Origin: Actinomycetota bacterium
GTDB lineage: Bacteria; Actinomycetota; Actinomycetes; S36-B12
Direction of reading: 5' to 3'
Assembly: GCA_005798555.1 (NCBI GenBank)
Contig: SYJA01000008.1
Coordinates: forward strand, 1-32,399
DNA: 32,399 bases
The notes beneath the pieces are model-generated. The model did not search any database. It was not told the origin of the DNA and worked only from the letters and a program-made list of their open reading frames with translations. The position numbers were made by a program, and so were the translations under genes. Position 1 is the stretch's first letter. Every line of letters begins with the position of its first letter. Below, piece after piece: positions 7,823 through 15,465 of this stretch.

Positions 7823-8872
7823 GTGAGCAATCCCGCCAGCAGCACCCTTGACCTAGCCGAGGAGTTCCTCGGCCGGCGCACCCCGATGCAACGCCTTCAG
7901 GTCACGCTGCACCGCTACCCATACCTAAGCCCGCTGATCGTGCTTATCGTCGCCGTTGCCATTTTCGCGTTGATCAACCCCAAGTTCATCCTGCCGGGCA
8001 ACCTTTCCTTCATCACCCAGCAGACCGTCGTCATTGGTACCTTGGCCATTGCCCAAACCCTGATCATCTTGACCGCTGGGATCGACCTGTCGATCGGTGC
8101 CATCATGGTCTTCGGCCAGATGGTGATGGCCAATCTAGCCATCACCGCGGCTTCAAATGCAGCCAACTTCGGGCTCCCCCCGTGGCTAGCAATCACGATA
8201 GGTATCTGTGCCTCTATTTTGGCGGGGGCGATAAACGGATTCTTAATCGTGAAATTGAGTCTGCCACCATTCATTGTCACCTTGGGCACCTTGAGCGTGT
8301 TCACCGCGTTAACGCTCATCTTGTTCAAGGCGCGCACCATCCAGGGGCCGGAAATGCCCGATCTGCTAAAGGTCATGGGGGTAGCAATCAAGATCGGGGC
8401 CTTCCAACTCATGGTCGGTGTGATCGTGATGCTGGTGCTCTTCGCGGTGTTCACCTACGTGTTGCGCATGACTTCCTGGGGCACGCACATCTATGCGGTT
8501 GGTGATGACCCTCAAGCCGCCGAGCTCTCCGGTATCTCGACCAAGCGGGTGCTCTTCAGTGTCTACGTTGTTGCCGGTTTCATCACCGGGATCGGTGCTT
8601 GGATCTATATCGGCCGCACCGGTGCGGCCAGCCCGAATGCCGACCCGAGCATCAACCTCGACACCATCACCGCCGTGGTAATCGGCGGCACCTCGCTTTT
8701 TGGTGGCCGCGGCACCTTGATCGGCACCCTCCTCGGTGCCTTCATAGTCGTCGTCGTTGAAAACGGTTTGGCCCTAGCCGGCCTTGACCAGGCTTACCGC
8801 GTCCTGGCCATCGGCATCCTTGTCATCGCGGCCGTTGCCCTTGATCAATGGATTCGGAAGGTGCGCGCATGA
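7823..8872 (+). CDS. Sugar ABC transporter permease (RbsC/FrcC type)
   Basis: A 349-residue membrane protein with about eight to ten hydrophobic helices. It holds the family signatures ILTAGIDLSIGAIM (near residues 78-92) and VVIGGTSLFGGRGTLIGT (near 290-307) of the ribose/xylose/fructose permease branch. Starts at GTG with GGAGG twelve bases upstream. A six-codon ORF (ATG 7806, own GGAGG) ends by overlapping this start, which may couple translation. Cotranscribed with the binding protein and the ATPase; its stop overlaps the ATPase start (ATGA). Confidence 0.93.
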   Translation: MSNPASSTLDLAEEFLGRRTPMQRLQVTLHRYPYLSPLIVLIVAVAIFALINPKFILPGNLSFITQQTVVIGTLAIAQTLIILTAGIDLSIGAIMVFGQMVMANLAITAASNAANFGLPPWLAITIGICASILAGAINGFLIVKLSLPPFIVTLGTLSVFTALTLILFKARTIQGPEMPDLLKVMGVAIKIGAFQLMVGVIVMLVLFAVFTYVLRMTSWGTHIYAVGDDPQAAELSGISTKRVLFSVYVVAGFITGIGAWIYIGRTGAASPNADPSINLDTITAVVIGGTSLFGGRGTLIGTLLGAFIVVVVENGLALAGLDQAYRVLAIGILVIAAVALDQWIRKVRA

Positions 8873-9687
8873 GCACTCAAACCTTGGCCGGGGAGCCGCT
8901 GCTTAGTTGCCGCGGCATCGTAAAGTCCTTCGGCCGAGTCATCGGTCTAAATGGCGCTGACCTCGATCTTTATCCGGGTGAGGTACTCGCGGTAGTTGGC
9001 GATAACGGTGCCGGCAAGAGCACGTTGATCAAGTGCGTCGCTGGGGCTTTGATTCCAGATACCGGCGATATCACGCTCAATGGTGAGCGCCGGGATTTCA
9101 AGCGCACCCAAGACGCCCGCCTGCAGGGCATCGAGACCGTGTTCCAGACCCTCGCGGTTTCACCGGCACTCGATATAGCGAGTAATTTGTATCTCGGCCG
9201 CGAGCTGCGTAAACCCGGGGTTATCGGGAAAGTATTTCGCATGCTCGACAAGAAGCGCATGCGCACCGAAGCCAGCCAGCATCTTCAAGATCTCGGCATC
9301 GGCACCGTCCAGAGCATCACCCAAACCGTGGAGACGTTATCCGGCGGGCAGCGCCAAGCGGTAGCCGTGGCCCGGGCGGCAGTATTCGGCAGCAAGCTGA
9401 TAATTCTCGACGAACCCACCGCAGCACTCGGGGTTCGCGAATCAGCCCGCGTGCTGCAATTGATCAAGGACCTCCGCGATCGCGGCATGCCCGTCATCTT
9501 GATCAGTCACAACATGCCCCAGGTTTTCGAGGTTGCCGACCGCATCCACGTGCAACGCCTCGGGCGACGCTCCGCCGTTGTCACTCCGCAAACTCACACC
9601 ATGAACGATGTGGTGGCGATCATGACCGGTGCAATGACAGTGGACGAGAAGGATCAGGCGCTCGGGCCGGTGCGGTCAGCCAACTAA
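8869..9687 (+). CDS. Sugar ABC transporter ATPase, single-domain
   Basis: A 272-residue ATPase from the ATG that overlaps the permease stop. Walker A GDNGAGKS (44-51), signature LSGGQRQ and Walker B LIILDEPTAAL are all present. It is one ATPase domain, as in FrcA-type cassettes, not the two-domain ~500-residue RbsA type, so it should act as a homodimer. The last 12 bp overlap the convergent oxidoreductase gene. Confidence 0.94.
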   Translation: MSTQTLAGEPLLSCRGIVKSFGRVIGLNGADLDLYPGEVLAVVGDNGAGKSTLIKCVAGALIPDTGDITLNGERRDFKRTQDARLQGIETVFQTLAVSPALDIASNLYLGRELRKPGVIGKVFRMLDKKRMRTEASQHLQDLGIGTVQSITQTVETLSGGQRQAVAVARAAVFGSKLIILDEPTAALGVRESARVLQLIKDLRDRGMPVILISHNMPQVFEVADRIHVQRLGRRSAVVTPQTHTMNDVVAIMTGAMTVDEKDQALGPVRSAN

Positions 9688-10674
9688 CTGCACGGCGGCG
9701 CTGCAGCCACTACTCAAGGAGGCTTGCACCGCCTCGACAGCCGCTAGGGAGCGCACCCCATCCCAGCCGGTGACTAGCGGGGTTGCACCCTCATGCACCG
9801 CTCGGTCAAATGCGCGCACCGTCGTGACATAAAGATCATCGCGCGGACCGACTTCGATGTCAGTAACCTGATGGTCCTTGAAGAGTTGGACTTCACCGAT
9901 CGGGTCACCCGTCATACACCCGGTGGAGCGAATTGCCCCTTGCGTACCAAGGATTTCCAGCCAGGTCGGCAGGTGGTAGTTGTCGTAGGAATCATGGGTC
10001 TGGACGATGACGTCGTCGGTCCAATTCACCACCGTCATCAGGGACTGAGCGACGAGGGCGCCGGTGCGCTCGCCCGCATAAGCGCGCAACGCTTGACCCC
10101 CGATCAAGGCACGGACCGCGGCCATGTCGTGGACGAATACGTCGTAGGCCACACCACCCCCGATTGGGTCATCAACCCGCCAGCCCTGCAGGTGCTGGGG
10201 CAGGCCCACCGAGTGGTTAATGTGGATCGCGCGCACCTGCCCGACGGCTCCATCGGCCACCAGCGCCTTCATGGCGCGATGGGTCGGCGATGCCGGCAGG
10301 TGATGGTTGGTGGCCATCATCACACCTGCTCGCTCGCACGCCTCCACCATCGCTCTGGCGTCGGCGACCGTCAACGCCAAGGGTTTCTCGGCGAGCACAT
10401 GTCTGCCGGCCGCGGCCGCGGCCACCACCTGGTGGTGGTGCTTTTCATTCGTTGAGCTCACGTACACCGCGTCGACATCTGCGCGGCTGAGCAACTCGTC
10501 AACGCTGGTGGTCCAAAAATCAATTGCATGGGTCGCCGCATAGGCAGCCGCCCAACCAGGTGACCCAGATTGCACGGCCGTAATGGTGTCGCCCACCTCC
10601 TTGATGGCTGGGATCAACCGGGTCGAGGCAATATCGCTGGCACCGATGAGTGCCCAACGCAGTGGTGCAGTCAT
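9676..10674 (-). CDS. Gfo/Idh/MocA-family oxidoreductase
   Basis: A 332-residue NAD(P)-dependent sugar/polyol dehydrogenase-like protein. The Rossmann start WALIGASDIAS, the AEKPL motif (Lys for catalysis) and the GGGVAYDVFVHD segment with the conserved Asp/His are present. It probably oxidises or reduces a sugar derivative. It lies 20 bp downstream of the GntR gene on the same strand, so it may be read through from the BMC transcript, but its family fits the adjacent sugar transporter better (inference). Ends overlap the ABC ATPase gene. Confidence 0.88.
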   Translation of the reverse strand: MTAPLRWALIGASDIASTRLIPAIKEVGDTITAVQSGSPGWAAAYAATHAIDFWTTSVDELLSRADVDAVYVSSTNEKHHHQVVAAAAAGRHVLAEKPLALTVADARAMVEACERAGVMMATNHHLPASPTHRAMKALVADGAVGQVRAIHINHSVGLPQHLQGWRVDDPIGGGVAYDVFVHDMAAVRALIGGQALRAYAGERTGALVAQSLMTVVNWTDDVIVQTHDSYDNYHLPTWLEILGTQGAIRSTGCMTGDPIGEVQLFKDHQVTDIEVGPRDDLYVTTVRAFDRAVHEGATPLVTGWDGVRSLAAVEAVQASLSSGCSAAVQLVG

Positions 10675-10694
10675 GTCGTCATTCTGGCAGGCGC

Positions 10695-11492
10695 CTATGC
10701 GCTGGCTTCCACTATCTCAAGATGGCGTCCGGAAAGTCGGGGCGTTTCCGACTCAGGAGTCCCTTTGGTGCGAACCACCATCACCGTCCGGTCGGCGCGA
10801 AACAGGTCAGTTGAGTGCTCGAAAATCTGGCCTTTTGCATCGCGGGTGGTTCTCTGCACAGCGATTAACGGCTGTCCGGTGGCCACTTCGAGAATAGATG
10901 CTTCCTGCGGACTTGCGAGAACCACTTCAATCCTCTCCGTTGCCTCCGCCGGTCTAATTGCGTATTCTCGCTCAAGCAGCTCGTACAGAGACCCTGAAAG
11001 GTCTCGCTCCGGTAGTCCAGCCACCAAGTAGGCGGGAAGCATTGCCTGCTCCAGCGAGATCGGCGTGCCGTCCGCGAAACGAATCCGCACGAGGTCAACG
11101 ATGAGATCCTCCGAATCAATCGCTAGCGCTGCTGCCGCATCCGGTCCGGCAGCTCGCACGGCAACGCTAACAATGCGCGACCCCGCGGTGAATCCCTGAT
11201 CCCGGAGCAATTGCGGTACATTGACAATGCGAGAGAGATCGCGCTCGACTTTGATGGATCCAACGAACACTCCGCCACCACGCCCACCGATGCGGTTCAC
11301 GTGGCCCGCACGCTCGAGTACCGCCAGTGCGGCGCGCACGCTGGTGCGACTTACCCCTAGGTCGGCGGCGAGATCGCGCTCAGCACCAATGCGAGCACCT
11401 CGCGGTAAGCCTTGCGCACCGATGAGATCAAGGATCCGCTGGCGGACGCTCTCGCCGGTGGGACCCAAAGTGGAGCCACTATCGGTAACCAA
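10695..11492 (-). CDS. GntR/HutC-family regulator of the BMC locus
   Basis: A 265-residue protein with an N-terminal winged helix (about 13-80; ERDLAADLGVSRTSVRAAL is the recognition part) and a C-terminal UTRA ligand-binding domain (about 95-250). The start is TTG at 11492, supported by GGAG nine bases upstream and the SDR stop 12 bp before it. As the last BMC gene of the leftward operon it probably senses a pathway intermediate and controls the divergent promoters at 18339-18552. GntR regulators are usual partners of RMM-type BMC loci. Confidence 0.9.
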   Translation of the reverse strand: MVTDSGSTLGPTGESVRQRILDLIGAQGLPRGARIGAERDLAADLGVSRTSVRAALAVLERAGHVNRIGGRGGGVFVGSIKVERDLSRIVNVPQLLRDQGFTAGSRIVSVAVRAAGPDAAAALAIDSEDLIVDLVRIRFADGTPISLEQAMLPAYLVAGLPERDLSGSLYELLEREYAIRPAEATERIEVVLASPQEASILEVATGQPLIAVQRTTRDAKGQIFEHSTDLFRADRTVMVVRTKGTPESETPRLSGRHLEIVEASA

Positions 11493-11504
11493 TTTACGAA
11501 GCTC

Positions 11505-12290
11505 CTAATCTATCGCCTCGAGGGCGGCCATGGACTCCGGCAGAACCTGCCCACCATCGATAATTAGAGCTTGGCCGGTTACATAAGCCGCCTCGTCGGT
11601 GGCGAAAAATAGCGCCGCATAACCGATATCCTCAACCTCGCCTAGGCGTCGCAGCGGGATAGACATCTCCATCGAGCGACGGTAGTCCTCGCCCAACTCC
11701 GCAAGGCCCTCCGTTGCAATATTGCCAGGCAGCACCGCGTTCACTGTGATTTTAAGGGCTGCGAACTCAATGGCAGCCGTCCGCATAAAACCAAGTTGGG
11801 CGGCCTTACTGGCTCCGTAATGCGACCATCCGGGAAACCCCGTGTACGGACCGGTAATTGATGACGTAAGAATAATCCGGCCGCGGCCGCTCTCGGTCAA
11901 CGCAGGAAGACATGCCTGAACGCTGAGCAGGGTGCCCTTTATATTCGTATCAAAGACTAAATCCATATCGCCTTCGGACATATTAATTAGGGTGCTAGCG
12001 GGGAATATCCCTGCATTCGCGCATAGGACGTCAATGCCGCCATTGCGCTTGACCGCCGTGGCTGCCATGGCCGCGGATGAGTCGCGATCCGTGACATCGC
12101 CTAGGAAGTACGTCACGCTTCCTGCACCGAGTGAACTCAGTTCCTGGGCGGCGCTGACCGCATCCTTCTCATTGCGACCAGTGATCAAAACATTCGCACC
12201 CGCCCGGACGAAGACTTTGGCGATACCCTTGCCGATGCCTTTGGTCCCTCCGGTGACGATCACTGATCGTCCTGCAATCGAGGTGAACAT
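11505..12290 (-). CDS. SDR dehydrogenase, probable aminoacetone/1-amino-2-propanol dehydrogenase
   Basis: A 261-residue classical SDR. The cofactor loop TGGTKGIG is at 13-20, NAG at 92-94, catalytic Ser143/144, Tyr158 and Lys162 (YGASK). A GGAGGG site precedes the ATG. In mycobacterial RMM microcompartments an SDR at this position interconverts aminoacetone and (S)-1-amino-2-propanol; I infer the same here from context, since SDR specificity cannot be read directly. It would recycle the NADH made by the aldehyde dehydrogenase. Nine bp after the kinase gene. Confidence 0.87.
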   Translation of the reverse strand: MFTSIAGRSVIVTGGTKGIGKGIAKVFVRAGANVLITGRNEKDAVSAAQELSSLGAGSVTYFLGDVTDRDSSAAMAATAVKRNGGIDVLCANAGIFPASTLINMSEGDMDLVFDTNIKGTLLSVQACLPALTESGRGRIILTSSITGPYTGFPGWSHYGASKAAQLGFMRTAAIEFAALKITVNAVLPGNIATEGLAELGEDYRRSMEMSIPLRRLGEVEDIGYAALFFATDEAAYVTGQALIIDGGQVLPESMAALEAID

Positions 12291-12299
12291 TCAACCCTC

Positions 12300-13280
12300 C
12301 TACTGGCTCTTAAATGTGAATGAAAGGTACTCGTCCGCGAGCCGACAACTGTCATGAGTGTACTGCGGTCCCATCGCCTGCGCCGTCTGCGTCGCCGAGT
12401 GGGATCCGATCCAGGCGATCAAGAGCATGCGACGGAACATGATGAAGGTACGAAGCTCCTGCTCCTCTGCAGCACTCAATGGTGCGACTGTCCGATAGCC
12501 GACAGCCCATGCCGCCACGAGCTCGGGCACATACGGCTCATGCTCGATAAAGGACAGCGACGACCCAAGGTCGTACATGAACCAGGAGAGGCCACAGTCA
12601 TCGAAGTCAATGACCGTCACCTCACGCCCGTCGACCAAGAGGTTCGCCAAGCGCATGTCTGCATGGATGAGGCCCCAACGATCCGGTGACTGTCCCCAAA
12701 GTCGCAAACGCTCGCCGAGCTTTTCCGCACAGCGTGAGAGGACGCTCAAAGACTGCGCATCCATCCCAAGGCCGTCCTGCCACCTCCCCCAGTGTCCGTG
12801 CTCGCCCAGTGCGGTTTGGAAGTCCCATCTGAATCGGGTGAAACCAGCCGGGCGTGTCCAGCGGCGCGAGTGGTCATGCAGCCGTGCGGTAATCGCCCCC
12901 AGCGTCTCAAAGTCCGACGCTAGCCGATCCTCCGTCGGCTCGGTCCCAAGTGCCCAAGCGAAGCGGCAGACAAAACGCTCATCGCCCGAGCTCGCGCGTC
13001 CGACAGCTATGTGGTCTCCGTCGGCGGTGGTCATGAACTCCGGAGTCTGCACAATGCCTTCGCTGCGCAGCGCGCTGATCCAAGTCAATTCGCTTTCGAT
13101 CGCCTCGCGCGTGTGGTAGTTCGTGCGATGCACGCGCAGTACGCTCAGCTCACCCGGCAGGTTGATGCGGAAGGTCGCATTCTCCGAGATATTCAACAGG
13201 GTCAGCGGGGTCGACTCGTCCAAGCCGAAGGCCGGGAGTGCCCGGCGGGCATAGACTTCCCATCCCGCAACTGCATTCAA
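12300..13280 (-). CDS. APH-fold kinase, probable 1-amino-2-propanol kinase
   Basis: A 326-residue aminoglycoside-phosphotransferase-fold protein. The catalytic loop is H206-A-D208 with Asn213, and the metal-binding DFD at 225-227; the N-lobe Lys is not obvious. The start is a TTG with AGGGAG six bases upstream; the nearby ATG is out of frame. In the mycobacterial RMM pathway the homologous kinase phosphorylates (S)-1-amino-2-propanol for the PLP phospho-lyase. It lies directly after a shell gene and before the SDR, in one operon. Confidence 0.85.
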   Translation of the reverse strand: MNAVAGWEVYARRALPAFGLDESTPLTLLNISENATFRINLPGELSVLRVHRTNYHTREAIESELTWISALRSEGIVQTPEFMTTADGDHIAVGRASSGDERFVCRFAWALGTEPTEDRLASDFETLGAITARLHDHSRRWTRPAGFTRFRWDFQTALGEHGHWGRWQDGLGMDAQSLSVLSRCAEKLGERLRLWGQSPDRWGLIHADMRLANLLVDGREVTVIDFDDCGLSWFMYDLGSSLSFIEHEPYVPELVAAWAVGYRTVAPLSAAEEQELRTFIMFRRMLLIAWIGSHSATQTAQAMGPQYTHDSCRLADEYLSFTFKSQ

Positions 13281-13294
13281 GGAAGGCTCCCTCG

Positions 13295-13954
13295 CTACTG
13301 GTCTCGACCCTTGATACCAAGAAGAGCAGATCCAATGGCTGCGCGCGCCAGATTGACCGAATCTGTTGAGCCGGCAAGGTACAAGCGACCGGCAGCGCCG
13401 ATCATCTGCACGTCGACCAGGGTCAGGTTAGGTGCCGCCTTCTCGGCTTCATTTGCCGCGACCGCCGCAAATAGTGCCGGCGTCATCTCAAAAACTAGCA
13501 GGCTTTGTCCAGGCAACAGCATCGACGCCTGCCGGTTTCGGTTGATAATCACCGCGTGCTGATCAGTTATGTCCTCAATGACATCGTGGTACAGGACGCG
13601 AGGACGGAGTTGATCCTCCGGCCGCGCGCCGATGCCGGCGAGAATCGCCTCTCCGGCGGCCTTGACATCTGCCAAGTTATCCCCGTGCACCTCAAGCACC
13701 CCGAACTGCCGCTCGACGAACAAAATACCGGGCTCCATCGACGGGACCGCTCGTAGCGCGAGGTCGGTAACACGCTCGATGGCCAGCCCAGGAGCCACCT
13801 CCACGATGAGCGCGTGCTGCCCTGCGTACGGCGGGTAGCCCCGCGCCCGCGTGGGGGTACCGAGCAGTGCGGCGAACTGAGGTTGAAGGTCCTCAATCTG
13901 CAAATAGACCCTGAGTTCAGGTGACGCAGTCTCCGGTAGCCCTGTCACCTTCAC
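13295..13954 (-). CDS. BMC-T shell protein (tandem BMC domain), first paralogue
   Basis: About 219 residues with two BMC domains. The first is around 45-115 ([10 protein letters not shown]...[16 protein letters not shown]), the second around 130-215 ([24 protein letters not shown]...). I prefer the GTG at 13954, whose GTGA overlaps the BMC-H stop; a TTG five codons upstream is possible. BMC-T proteins form pseudohexameric trimers with larger, often gated pores. The protein shares its plan with the second BMC-T at 14861 but is clearly divergent from it. Confidence 0.9.
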   Translation of the reverse strand: MKVTGLPETASPELRVYLQIEDLQPQFAALLGTPTRARGYPPYAGQHALIVEVAPGLAIERVTDLALRAVPSMEPGILFVERQFGVLEVHGDNLADVKAAGEAILAGIGARPEDQLRPRVLYHDVIEDITDQHAVIINRNRQASMLLPGQSLLVFEMTPALFAAVAANEAEKAAPNLTLVDVQMIGAAGRLYLAGSTDSVNLARAAIGSALLGIKGRDQ

Positions 13955-14232
13955 TCGGCCGTGACGCAAAAGTGCTTGGACAGTTCTGCGTGCGGGCGCG
14001 GTATGACGTGCACGCTGATCAACTCTCCAACCTGTCCCGCGGCTTCTGATCCAGCCTCAGTGGCAGCCTTCACTGCACCTACATCACCAACGATCGTAAC
14101 CGCAACGAGGCCGTCACCGACCTGCTCTCGGCCAATTATCACTACATTGGCAGCCTTGACCATGGCATCCGCCGCGGCTAGCGCTGCGACGTAACCCTTG
14201 GTCTCGATCATGCCGATTGCGTTGTTCGACAT
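13951..14232 (-). CDS. BMC-H hexameric shell protein
   Basis: A 93-residue canonical BMC-H protein ([14 protein letters not shown]...[10 protein letters not shown]...[13 protein letters not shown]), colinear with PduA without gaps over the first 60 residues. The pore loop reads QVGDG, so Asp40 stands where PduA has Ser40. The gene has a strong ribosome site (AAGGGAAA) and a short 5-bp stem (14253-14267) upstream, fitting the high output expected of the main facet protein. Confidence 0.97.
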   Translation of the reverse strand: MSNNAIGMIETKGYVAALAAADAMVKAANVVIIGREQVGDGLVAVTIVGDVGAVKAATEAGSEAAGQVGELISVHVIPRPHAELSKHFCVTAE

Positions 14233-14277
14233 TCTTTTTCCCTTCGTTATGTCGGGCGATGGGCCCGGCGCTCTGAC

Positions 14278-14526
14278 TTACTTCGAACTCTCGTCAATCG
14301 AACCGATGATGAGAGCGTCTATGGGTGGAGCGGCTCCTTCAAACCACGCGGACGCAACGGAACCCGTAGCCACTAGGACAAATTCACCTATGCCTGTACC
14401 TAGGACATCGAAGGCCACTAGGCGAGTGCCTGCCGGCTCGACCTGTACTTCAAGGAAGGCGCCGGTTGGAATGCCCGAAATCTTCTTGGTGGACCAAACT
14501 TTGCCGACAACTTTTGCCTTTAGCAT
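14278..14526 (-). CDS. BMC-P pentameric vertex protein (EutN/CcmL family)
   Basis: An 82-residue protein with the EutN/CcmL pattern: MLKAKVVGKVWSTKK at the start, then LVAFDVLGTGIGEFVLVATGS and a C-terminal IIGSID. Pentamers cap the vertices of the shell. Only one BMC-P gene is present in the window. GAGG precedes the ATG. Confidence 0.95.
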   Translation of the reverse strand: MLKAKVVGKVWSTKKISGIPTGAFLEVQVEPAGTRLVAFDVLGTGIGEFVLVATGSVASAWFEGAAPPIDALIIGSIDESSK

Positions 14527-14534
14527 GACTTACC

Positions 14535-14861
14535 TCATTCCTCAATCCGGATGATATCGATGCCACTTAATTTGGCCCGCTCGCGAGCCAGCGGAGTCAC
14601 CACCACACGACGGGTAATCCAGATGGTCGACCCATCTAATTCCGCAGCACGCACCTGCCTCTCAGTCAGAGGTCCGCGGGTTACCTGATGCTTCGTCGCG
14701 GCCGTGGTCGTAGTTCGCGCAGCAGCGCGCGATGCCGGCTGGATAGCACCGCTGTGCATCGCGGTACTAATCTCTTCCGCGATAACCTCCTTGAGGACAT
14801 CGCGCACGACCTCGCGAATAACTTCCCGCAGAAGCTCACTTGGCACTTGGTTGGCCACCAT
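14535..14861 (-). CDS. Small BMC-associated protein with encapsulation-like helix and EutT-like tail
   Basis: A 108-residue protein I cannot assign to a characterised family. Residues 6-32 form an amphipathic helix (LLREVIREVVRDVLKEVI) much like the C-terminal tag of the aldehyde dehydrogenase in this operon, followed by an Ala/Thr-rich linker (about 38-58). Residues 64-108 (LTERQVRAAELDG...ITRRVVVTPLARERAKLSGI) resemble the LTE...TPxAR...GI motif found at the start of EutT-type cobalamin adenosyltransferases and small BMC proteins. Start by TAATG overlap with the BMC-T gene. Possible roles: linking shell to cargo, or a small structural core protein (inference). Confidence 0.75.
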   Translation of the reverse strand: MVANQVPSELLREVIREVVRDVLKEVIAEEISTAMHSGAIQPASRAAARTTTTAATKHQVTRGPLTERQVRAAELDGSTIWITRRVVVTPLARERAKLSGIDIIRIEE

Positions 14862-15463
14862 TAGCCGACCGCCTTCATTGCGCCCTCTGCGGCGAAAGCG
14901 GCGGCCCGTACCTCGGATTCGAGACCGGTCAGGTACACCCGCCCGGTGGCGCCGACCATTCGATAGTCAACGACCTTGATCCTCGAGGCTTTCTCGGCCT
15001 CATTGGTGGCGAGGATCGCATAACTGGCTGGCTGCATCTCCATCACATACATCGACTCACCAGGTATCGCCATCGAGCCGATCTTGTTCCTATTGATCAG
15101 GAAGGCGTGCTGCCGATCAATCTTGGACACCACACGCGAAGCAAGCACCTGCGGTTTGATCGCGGTCGCGGCGCTAACTTGGAGGTAATCGAGAACGGCA
15201 TCTGCGGCACTGCGAACCTCGCTCGTCTGGCCATGTAATTCTAGGTACCCGAATTGGCGCTCTACCAAGAGGATTCCCGCACCCACCCCCGAGTGTTTGA
15301 GGGCGATGTCGGTGATGGGCTCGATATCTAGACCTGGTGACACCTCGATGATCTGGGCTGCGACATCGGCGCGCGGTAGCGCCCCGCGCACCCACGTGCC
15401 CAGATAGCACATGGTCTGCGGTTGCAGCCTGTCCAGGAAAATGAAAGAACGAAGTTCGGCCAC
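14861..15463 (-). CDS. BMC-T shell protein, second paralogue
   Basis: A 200-residue tandem-BMC protein from GTG, two bp after the aldehyde dehydrogenase stop. Domain one is about 25-100 (AAQIIEVSPGLDI...GILLVERQFGYLELHG), domain two about 115-198 (SMYVMEMQPASYAILATNEAEKAS...). The ERQFG and NRN motifs are shared with the BMC-T at 13295, so the two are paralogues that may build different trimers or stack. The shell thus has two BMC-T, one BMC-H and one BMC-P, the RMM set. Confidence 0.92.
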   Translation of the reverse strand: MAELRSFIFLDRLQPQTMCYLGTWVRGALPRADVAAQIIEVSPGLDIEPITDIALKHSGVGAGILLVERQFGYLELHGQTSEVRSAADAVLDYLQVSAATAIKPQVLASRVVSKIDRQHAFLINRNKIGSMAIPGESMYVMEMQPASYAILATNEAEKASRIKVVDYRMVGATGRVYLTGLESEVRAAAFAAEGAMKAVG

Positions 15464-15465
15464 GG

